DNA of 5,906 nucleotides from assembly GCA_039183375.1 (NCBI GenBank), contig JBCDBQ010000484.1, forward strand, positions 1 through 5,906, given 5' to 3'. Made by a program: the position numbers and the translations under genes. Under the pieces are notes generated by a model that was not told where the DNA came from, ran no database searches, and saw only the letters and a program-made list of their open reading frames with translations. Positions 1-4,794 of the stretch are shown one piece after another. Positions within the stretch are counted from its first letter, which is position 1, and each line of letters opens with the position of its first letter. This DNA is from Tectiglobus sp039183375. GTDB lineage: Bacteria; Pseudomonadota; Alphaproteobacteria; Rhizobiales; Hyphomicrobiaceae.

Positions 1-200
1 GCGTTGTTCTCCATGTAGATGGCGACACGGTCACCGCGACTAAGCCCAAGGCTGCGAAGGAGATGCGCAACCTGGTTCGATCTTGCCTCATACTGCGCAA
101 ACGAGACGATGCGATCGCTATCTGCGAGTATGATTGCAGGTCGGTCAGGAGTGCGCGCAGCAAACACGCCGGCATGCGCTTCATAGTCCTGAAATGGCAT
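1..200 (-). CDS. AMP-dependent acyl-CoA synthetase/ligase, N-terminal fragment (cut by window edge)
   Basis: This is the first 66 codons of a minus-strand gene that leaves the window at base 1. The product begins MPFQDYEAHAG and continues with TPDRPAII, then SNQVAHLLRSLGLSRGDRVAI ending in YMENN. That is the usual N-terminus of the ANL superfamily: a TPD(R/K)PA motif, a helix of the type 'Y..L...SN.VA..L...G', and a 'GDRVAI' strand. Family members activate a carboxylic acid to an acyl-adenylate and then to acyl-CoA in the cytoplasm. The substrate cannot be told, because the AMP-binding and catalytic motifs lie outside the window. An in-frame ATG five codons upstream (213-215) is the alternative start. 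I prefer 200 because AGGCGG lies about six bases before it, but the choice is weak. It follows the dehydrogenase gene by about 50 bases and is probably co-transcribed with it. Confidence 0.88.
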   Translation of the reverse strand, partial: MPFQDYEAHAGVFAARTPDRPAIILADSDRIVSFAQYEARSNQVAHLLRSLGLSRGDRVAIYMENN

Positions 201-254
201 GGCTACCGCCTGCATCCCTGTTGATCGACCTGAAAAGCTTGCATGCGAAGGCGT

Positions 255-1148
255 CTATTTCTTCTGGCCGGCAAGGAACTCGTAAATAACCGAAAAGTCC
301 TTGTCAGCGTATCCGCTGTTGACCAGCAGCTGGTACATTGCCCGGGCCTGTGCGGCAAGTGGTGTTGACACACCTGCCGACTGTGCAGCCTGCTGCGACA
401 AGGTCATATCCTTAGTCATCAATGCCGTTGCAAAGCCAGGTTCAAAATTGCGATTGGATGCTGCGGCCGGGACTGGTCCGGGGACCGGGCAATAGTTGGT
501 TAAGGCCCAGGACTGACCGGATGACTTGTTGATGATCTCGAACATCACCTTGGGATCAAGACCTAATCCCTGGCCAAGATGGAGGGCTTCGCACAGAACG
601 GCCATGTTAGTGCCTGCCAACATGTTGTTACAGATCTTCGCGGCCTGGCCAGATCCAGCCGGTCCGGCGTGAATGACGTTCGTTCCCATGCCTTCCAGGA
701 CCGGCTTTGCCTTTTCGAAAGCCTCCACCGTACCGCCGACCATAAATGTCAATGTACCTGCGATTGCGGCTGGCTGTGCGCCGGAGACAGGCGCGTCCAC
801 CATCATATAGCCGGCTTCCGTGGCTGCCTTACTGACGGCACGCGATGTGTCGACGTCAATCGTCGAACTATCGATCAGCAACGTCTCCTTCGCAGCGTGT
901 ACCAGAATACCGTTCTCTCCGAGATAAGCGGCATGAACGTCGGGACCTGCCGGGATCATTGATACGACCGCATCGGCGTCCTTCAACGCTCCCTCGAGGC
1001 CATTGGCGATGCGACCACCCTCCGACGTGAAGCGATCTCTTGCGGCGGGCACCAGATCCCAGCCCAATGTCTCATTGCCCGCTTTCTGCAAATTGAGAGC
1101 CATGGGCCGCCCCATGTTTCCCAGTCCTATTACCGTGACTTTGGCCAT
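255..1148 (-). CDS. mmsB: 3-hydroxyisobutyrate dehydrogenase-like beta-hydroxyacid dehydrogenase
   Basis: This 297-residue protein is of normal length for the beta-hydroxyacid dehydrogenase family, which oxidises 3-hydroxyisobutyrate or similar hydroxyacids to semialdehydes with NAD(P)+ in the cytoplasm. The Rossmann motif GLGNMG is at residues 8-13, IDSST at 92-96 and the substrate-binding DAPVSG at 118-123. The catalytic lysine is K171 in GSGQAAKICNN, and a C-terminal MTKDM contains K246 and D247. The stretch SSGQSW followed by NYCPVPG (209-224) and then PGFATALM closely follows true 3-hydroxyisobutyrate dehydrogenases of valine breakdown, so the mmsB name is reasonable, although other hydroxyacids are possible. 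The loop after DAPVSG reads AQPAAIAGTL, with alanines where many members have glycines. The start is fixed by a strong GGGAGGA six bases upstream. The next gene is an acyl-CoA ligase; none of the usual valine-pathway neighbours (mmsA, acyl-CoA dehydrogenase, enoyl-CoA hydratase) is in view. Confidence 0.93.
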   Translation of the reverse strand: MAKVTVIGLGNMGRPMALNLQKAGNETLGWDLVPAARDRFTSEGGRIANGLEGALKDADAVVSMIPAGPDVHAAYLGENGILVHAAKETLLIDSSTIDVDTSRAVSKAATEAGYMMVDAPVSGAQPAAIAGTLTFMVGGTVEAFEKAKPVLEGMGTNVIHAGPAGSGQAAKICNNMLAGTNMAVLCEALHLGQGLGLDPKVMFEIINKSSGQSWALTNYCPVPGPVPAAASNRNFEPGFATALMTKDMTLSQQAAQSAGVSTPLAAQARAMYQLLVNSGYADKDFSVIYEFLAGQKK

Positions 1149-1154
1149 GGAAGG

Positions 1155-1161
1155 TCCTCCC
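1155..1161 (-). promoter_or_regulatory. Ribosome binding site of the dehydrogenase gene
   Basis: On the minus strand this reads GGGAGGA, a near-perfect Shine-Dalgarno sequence with a six-base spacer to the ATG at 1148. It fixes the start codon. Confidence 0.8.
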
Positions 1162-1331
1162 AGTTTATTGTTTTCTTTGCCAGTTGATACCGCCTCAGGA
1201 CGGGTCTCATCTTATGTCGCAAAACCTACACGGCGGTCGGCCGGCTGCAAGTGAATGGGAGCGCGGGATGTCCGTTTTACGGATGCGCGACAGTGCGCTA
1301 TCAGGTAGATGCTTAAAAAGACTTCGTTCCC

Positions 1332-1336
1332 GGGAG
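1332..1336 (+). promoter_or_regulatory. Ribosome binding site of the PLP-enzyme gene
   Basis: GGGAG lies seven bases before the ATG at 1344 and supports that start. Confidence 0.7.
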
Positions 1337-1343
1337 CCACATT

Positions 1344-2372
1344 ATGAATCAAGCGCTTGGTCGCCTTTCGGAGATGCCGCGGTGCCCCCTGGCGCATCGT
1401 CCAACACCAATCGAGTTGTTGGGCAATCTGAGCGCCACCACTGGTAAGGCGAATATCTACGTTAAGCGCGATGATTGCACGGGCCTGGCCCTGGGCGGGA
1501 ACAAGATCCGTCAACTCGAATACTACGTTGGTGCTGCCGAGGCCAAAGGTGCAGATACGCTGCTGATCACAGGCGCCGTTCAGTCCAACTATGTTCGTTC
1601 GACAGTTGCAGCGGCAGCCAAACGTGGCCTAGCTTGCCACGTTCAGCTGGAAGAACGCGTGCCCGATCCAACGGACTTGTACCGGACATCCGGTAACGTT
1701 CTCCTTGATGAGTTGATGGGCGCAACAGTTCACCACTATCCCGATGGTGAGGATGAAGCCGGGGCTGATCGAAGGCTCGGTGAAATTGCCGATGATCTGC
1801 GTCAGCAGGGGCGCCGCCCCTACATCGTGCCGCTATCACCCGGCCATCCCCCGCTTGCAGCCCTCGGCTACATCGATGCCGCGGAAGAACTGCTTGAACA
1901 AATCGCATCCATGGACGTTCACGTTGACCGCATCTTTGTTGCATCCGGTAGCGGCAACACGCATGCAGGATTGTTGTATGGCCTGCGTGCCTTTGGTTCA
2001 TCGATTCCTGTTACTGGCGTCTGCGTGCGCCGCACAGCGGACCTGCAGCTGCCGCGGCTCGCCAGGCGATGCGAAGAGATTGCCAATCTCTTGGATGCTC
2101 AAAACCCGGTTGCAGATAGTGATATCGAAGTCGACGATGACGTACTGGCACCGGGCTACGGTCGTATGAACGATGCTGTCACGGAAGCCATCAATCTCGC
2201 TGCACGCAAGGAAGCTATCCTGGTTGACCCCGTCTATACCGGTCGTGTGCTGGCCAGCCTGATCGCATACGCGCGAAACTTAACTGACAAAGAGAACCTG
2301 CTCTTCATCCATACAGGCGGCACGCCGGCCATTTTTGCCTATGAGCACGAGCTGCGCGCGGGACTGACTTAA
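1344..2372 (+). CDS. PLP-dependent D-cysteine desulfhydrase / ACC deaminase family enzyme
   Basis: The 342-residue length and motif order match the fold-type II PLP family containing D-cysteine desulfhydrase (DcyD), L-cysteate sulfo-lyase (CuyA) and ACC deaminase. Visible landmarks are PTPIELL (20-26), KRDDCTGL (41-48), GGNKIRQLE with the Schiff-base lysine K54, QSN (80-82) for the substrate carboxylate and general chemistry, and the phosphate-binding glycine/serine loop ASGSGNTHAG (200-209). APGYG (269-273), LLDPVYTG-like LVDPVYTG (293-300) and FIHTGGTPAIF (321-331) follow. These enzymes eliminate sulfide, sulfite or ammonia from small amino acids, yielding a keto acid. Two motifs differ from the characterised enzymes: Y83 after QSN (histidine in DcyD/CuyA, glutamine in ACC deaminase), and PLSPGHPPLAALGY (163-176) where DcyD and CuyA have a GGSN-type loop. 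The family assignment is firm but the substrate is not, so I give no symbol. It is divergent from the dehydrogenase and ligase genes. Confidence 0.93.
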   Translation: MNQALGRLSEMPRCPLAHRPTPIELLGNLSATTGKANIYVKRDDCTGLALGGNKIRQLEYYVGAAEAKGADTLLITGAVQSNYVRSTVAAAAKRGLACHVQLEERVPDPTDLYRTSGNVLLDELMGATVHHYPDGEDEAGADRRLGEIADDLRQQGRRPYIVPLSPGHPPLAALGYIDAAEELLEQIASMDVHVDRIFVASGSGNTHAGLLYGLRAFGSSIPVTGVCVRRTADLQLPRLARRCEEIANLLDAQNPVADSDIEVDDDVLAPGYGRMNDAVTEAINLAARKEAILVDPVYTGRVLASLIAYARNLTDKENLLFIHTGGTPAIFAYEHELRAGLT

Positions 2373-2383
2373 CTTTCGTTGTC

Positions 2384-2401
2384 TGACTGTCGAACAGTTC
2401 A
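2384..2401 (+). terminator. Weak hairpin after the PLP-enzyme gene
   Basis: Eleven bases after the stop codon, TGACTGT and ACAGTTCA can pair around a CGA loop: seven pairs with one bulged T. No run of T follows, so it is at best a weak or Rho-assisted terminator. A second small hairpin (TGAAA/TTTCA, 2407-2421) follows directly. Confidence 0.25.
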
Positions 2402-2427
2402 CAGTTTGAAATGCAGTTTCATGTTAT
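2398..2427 (+). promoter_or_regulatory. Candidate sigma-70-type promoter for the transglycosylase gene
   Basis: TTCACA (2398-2403, five of six to the -35 consensus) is followed after 18 bases by TGTTAT (2422-2427, four of six to the -10 consensus). It is the best match in the 141-base gap before 2514, but such matches occur by chance and it overlaps two small hairpins. Confidence 0.22.
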
Positions 2428-2513
2428 GAAGTTCGCTCTGCTGTTGCGGACCGGCTGCGGATGTCTCTCACACTCGTGCAGCATCCTGGAGAACGTTTAC
2501 AAAGGTTGGATGA

Positions 2514-3329
2514 ATGATGGACCTGACACGACATAGGTGCTTCCTGGTGTCCGGTATGGCAATCGCAGCCACCATCCTTCTAAGTTGGACAATTTCAGCT
2601 GCAGCTAACGAGAAGACCAACACCAAAGAAGGCTCATCGCAGAAAGCGGAGGTCAAGAAGCCCGGTAAGGTCCAGCCCGCAGGGAAACCGATGACTATGT
2701 CGATTTTCCTTGATCGATTGATGATGGCCGAGTCGGGCGGAAACGACTTTGCTCGCAATCGGCGCTCCACGGCCACCGGGTCGTATCAATTCATCGTCTC
2801 GACTTTTCTGAGCGTTGCCAGGCGCCACTTTCCGGCGGAAACAAGTAAGCTCTCACGCACCCAGATTCTGGCACTGAGGACGGATAGGAAATTCGCCCGC
2901 AAGGCCGCCGAGGCCTACACGAAGGATAACGCGGCTCATCTCGCTGCAGCAGGTCACAAGCCGACGTTTACCAACTTGCGGCTGGCTTTCTTGCTCGGCC
3001 CAGGCGGAGCGAAGCGTATCCTCTCAGCACCTCCCAAAGCGAAGGTCGGTGTCTTGCTCGGACGGGCTGTTATGCGCGCCAATCCGTTCATGAGCGGCAT
3101 GACCGCATCGGATCTTGTTGCGCGGGCGGCTCGCGATATTGCGACCGATCCGCGATCAACAGCTGGAATCAAGGCTGGCAAACTCGCCAAGCGTGGACGG
3201 CGGCCCAGAATTCGAGTCAGATGCAATCTGGCACGGCCGAGCTGCAAGCGCTGGCTTGCTCTGAAACGCAGACGCCTTGCCAGAACCGCCTCCAAGGCGA
3301 ATCGAGCCAAACGCAAGGCCAAGAACTAG
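2514..3329 (+). CDS. Exported lytic-transglycosylase-like protein with a cationic C-terminal tail
   Basis: The 271-residue product starts with a basic N-region and a hydrophobic stretch (about residues 10-30), with likely signal-peptidase cleavage near SAAANE at 29-33. A Lys-rich linker (33-60) leads to an SLT-like catalytic region. MMAESGG puts the probable catalytic glutamate at E73, followed by ATGSYQFIVSTF (87-98), which is the glycine/serine-Y-Q-F motif of this fold, and AFLLGPGGAKRIL (158-170). The expected role is cleavage of the peptidoglycan glycan strand in the periplasm. The last 50 residues are extremely rich in Arg and Lys and carry two cysteines (C237, C244), which is not part of the catalytic fold. 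Two consecutive ATGs occur (2514 and 2517); AAAGG eight bases before the first favours it. It is followed by two other envelope-type genes on the same strand, but the gaps are too wide to assume one operon. Confidence 0.85.
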   Translation: MMDLTRHRCFLVSGMAIAATILLSWTISAAANEKTNTKEGSSQKAEVKKPGKVQPAGKPMTMSIFLDRLMMAESGGNDFARNRRSTATGSYQFIVSTFLSVARRHFPAETSKLSRTQILALRTDRKFARKAAEAYTKDNAAHLAAAGHKPTFTNLRLAFLLGPGGAKRILSAPPKAKVGVLLGRAVMRANPFMSGMTASDLVARAARDIATDPRSTAGIKAGKLAKRGRRPRIRVRCNLARPSCKRWLALKRRRLARTASKANRAKRKAKN

Positions 3330-3536
3330 GTTCGTGGCGATCCGGTCACAATTCGTCGTCCAACGGTCGCCTTTTGACCAGGAACGCCCCATTCATTTGC
3401 TATTGTTCGACTAATCACAATATTACGTGAAACTGATTTTGGCGCGGAGACCTCGTTGGTCACCGTCAAGATTTCGGGAATCTCGTGTTGGACCATAACG
3501 TTATGAAACTGGGCAACTTGAGTTGAGGCTGGCGAA
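3330..3536. other. Intergenic region upstream of the DUF1134 gene, with palindromic elements
   Basis: The 207 bases contain a perfect 12-base palindrome CATAACGTTATG (3494-3505), 31 bases before the start codon. A small hairpin AGATT-TCGGG-AATCT (3469-3483) spans one GANTC site (GAATC, 3478-3482), the target of the CcrM methylase in this bacterial class. A weak promoter-like pair, TTGACC (3374-3379) and TGCTAT (3398-3403) with an 18-base spacer, is the best candidate for transcription of the next gene. No good match to the CtrA consensus was found, although eipA genes in relatives are reported to be under CtrA control. Confidence 0.4.
3494..3505. repeat. Perfect 12-base palindrome upstream of the DUF1134 gene
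   Basis: CATAACGTTATG equals its own reverse complement. Its position close to the start codon of 3537 would suit an operator, but no second copy is seen in the window. Confidence 0.4.
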
Positions 3537-4679
3537 ATGGAGAGACGAATGCATCGGATATTCATCGCGGCGCTTTGTGCTGTCTCCTTCGGTCTGACCG
3601 GTGCCGCGGTTGCAGACAGTTGCACGCCATCACAGTTCGGCAAAGTTGTTGACGACACAGGCGAGCGACTGCGTCAGGCCAATGCTGCATCAGAAAAGGA
3701 CATGCGCCGCAAGTTCCTGCAGCTAGCCAAGCAGAAGGGCTGGTCAAAGGATGCGGCTGTCGAACGCGGTTTTGAATTGCTGACGGATAACGAGGTTCGC
3801 ACGCTGGATGCGCAGGCCAGCGAACTGCTTATTCGTCTCGACCAGCTCGGAGATGCCGATGACGCCAGCGCGACCTGTCCACGGCTTTCGCAACTCAAGG
3901 AAGTGTCAAAGCAACTTCTCGAAGTGACGGCGGCCAAGCGCGCTCACATTTCCGCAAAACTGAATGTCGCTCTTCAGCCAAAACTGAAGTCGCGGCCTCA
4001 GAACCAGAAGCCCAAGGTGGCGACCAATGACACCCAGGCGCGTCCAAAGCCACCCAGCCCGCGCACGAACAATGCGCCTCCTACCCCAACCAAGCAGTCC
4101 ACCAACCGAGCTTGGTCAACAAATACGGTCGCAGCCAAGGTCCCGCCGCGTGAAGTGATGGCGGCCCTGCCACCAGTGCAGAATGCCCCGGCCAACTACA
4201 CATACGGTTCACATGAAATCCGCGCCGTCGGGCAGGACTTGTTCGGTAGCACGTCTGCTGAACTTGCCAGCGTGCTCAAGTTTGCATTTGATAGCTATGG
4301 CAAGCCCAATGGCTACGTTCTTGGCACAGAGGCAGGCGCCTCATTCCTCGCCGGGCTCAGGTATGGCCATGGCCAGCTGGTGACGAAGCAATTCGGCCAA
4401 CGCAAGATCTACTGGCAAGGTCCATCAGTTGGAACAGACTTTGGAATTACCGGCTCTCGGGTGATGGTGCTGGTTTACAATCTCAAAGATCCTGAACGCA
4501 TCTTTAGCCGTTTCGTCGGCGTCGAGGGCGCCGCCTACCTCGTGGGAGGCGTTGGAATTACCTTTCATAAGCAAGGCGATCTCGTTCTCGCCCCTATTCG
4601 CACGGGGCTGGGTCTGCGTTTAGGCGCCAATATTGGCTACCTCAAGATTACGCCCCGTCGGAGCCTTAACCCCTTCTGA
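3537..4679 (+). CDS. Exported DUF1134 (EipA-family) envelope protein with an N-terminal helical extension
   Basis: The 380-residue product has a signal peptide (hydrophobic core about 8-26, likely cleavage AVA|DS after 26). Residues 27-150 are charged, heptad-like and mainly helical, with two cysteines (C29, C114) that could form a disulfide. A Pro/Thr/Asn/Lys-rich linker follows (150-218), and then a complete DUF1134 domain (221-373). That domain is marked by YTYGSHEI, VGQDLFGSTS, GYVLGTEAGASF, WQGPSVGTDFG, SRFVGVEGAAYLVGGVG and RTGLGLRLGANIGYLK. The family's best-known member, Brucella EipA, is a small periplasmic beta-barrel protein needed for envelope stress resistance. Canonical EipA is about half this length, so the extension is the odd feature. 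Cys29 is at +3 of the predicted mature protein and is not in a lipobox. GAGG eight bases before 3537 supports this start. An ATG at 3549 has an even better site (GGAG, six-base spacer) and would give a 376-residue protein. Confidence 0.9.
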   Translation: MERRMHRIFIAALCAVSFGLTGAAVADSCTPSQFGKVVDDTGERLRQANAASEKDMRRKFLQLAKQKGWSKDAAVERGFELLTDNEVRTLDAQASELLIRLDQLGDADDASATCPRLSQLKEVSKQLLEVTAAKRAHISAKLNVALQPKLKSRPQNQKPKVATNDTQARPKPPSPRTNNAPPTPTKQSTNRAWSTNTVAAKVPPREVMAALPPVQNAPANYTYGSHEIRAVGQDLFGSTSAELASVLKFAFDSYGKPNGYVLGTEAGASFLAGLRYGHGQLVTKQFGQRKIYWQGPSVGTDFGITGSRVMVLVYNLKDPERIFSRFVGVEGAAYLVGGVGITFHKQGDLVLAPIRTGLGLRLGANIGYLKITPRRSLNPF

Positions 4680-4725
4680 TGCCGCGGCAATCAGATGAGC
4701 TGTTTCTTGGCCGCGAGGCCTTGTT
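4677..4725 (+). terminator. Inverted repeats after the DUF1134 gene, weak terminator candidate
   Basis: The palindrome TGCCGCGGCA (4680-4689) starts directly after the stop codon. Twenty bases on, GGCC-GCGA-GGCC (4709-4720) forms a four-pair hairpin with a GNRA loop followed by TTGTTC. Neither has a strong stem plus T-tract, so factor-independent termination is doubtful. Confidence 0.2.
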
Positions 4726-4742
4726 CATCGTGCCGGTTCGCA

Positions 4743-4751
4743 TGCTAGAAT
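4743..4751 (+). promoter_or_regulatory. Candidate extended -10 promoter for the DUF937 gene
   Basis: TGCTAGAAT combines the extended -10 TGn with TAGAAT, which is five of six to consensus, 43 bases before the ATG at 4795. The -35 region (TTCATC, 16-base spacer) is poor, so the call rests on the -10 alone. Confidence 0.28.
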
Positions 4752-4781
4752 TGACTGGCTTCTACATTCTACAGAATTGGC

Positions 4782-4787
4782 AAAGGG
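4782..4787 (+). promoter_or_regulatory. Ribosome binding site that decides the DUF937 start
   Basis: AAAGGG lies seven bases before the ATG at 4795. The longer frame opens with TTG at 4777, which has no Shine-Dalgarno before it, and this AAAGGG would lie inside its coding part. ATG 4795 is therefore preferred. Confidence 0.7.
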
Positions 4788-4794
4788 ATCCCGC

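Larger units (their letters stand above)
1149..1343. other. Divergent intergenic region between the dehydrogenase and PLP-enzyme genes
   Basis: The 195 bases hold the two ribosome binding sites and must carry the promoters for both divergent genes. I found no convincing -35/-10 pair on either strand. The short element TGCGCGACAG TGCGC at about 1283-1297 contains two TGCGC copies ten bases apart, which can also be read as a GCGC-N6-GCGC inverted repeat. It is the only arrangement resembling a regulator site and is too short to claim. Small reading frames crossing the gap on both strands show no recognisable protein features. Confidence 0.5.

Noticed and set aside
235..246. AAGCTTGCATGC, identical to the start of a common cloning-vector polylinker
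   Set aside because: The match stops after 12 bases, the flanks are natural coding and spacer sequence with normal gene spacing, and two adjacent six-base palindromes can arise by chance.
1212..1514. Open frames across the divergent gap on both strands
   Set aside because: They overlap the well-supported PLP-enzyme gene or its regulatory region, have no recognisable motifs, and have no good ribosome site.
3374..3425. CtrA-like sites (TTGACCAG; CTAA-N7-ATTA) before the EipA-like gene
   Set aside because: Agreement with the TTAA-N7-TTAA or TTAACCAT consensus is only partial, so claiming CtrA control from the sequence would be unsafe.
2423..3507. Shared GTTATGAA octamer upstream of both the transglycosylase and EipA-like genes (2423-2430 and 3500-3507)
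   Set aside because: For two gaps of this size an eight-base match is expected by chance almost half the time, and the flanks do not agree.
4777..4794. Six-codon longer DUF937 frame starting at TTG
   Set aside because: It has no Shine-Dalgarno, and the strong AAAGGG lies inside it at the right distance for ATG 4795.
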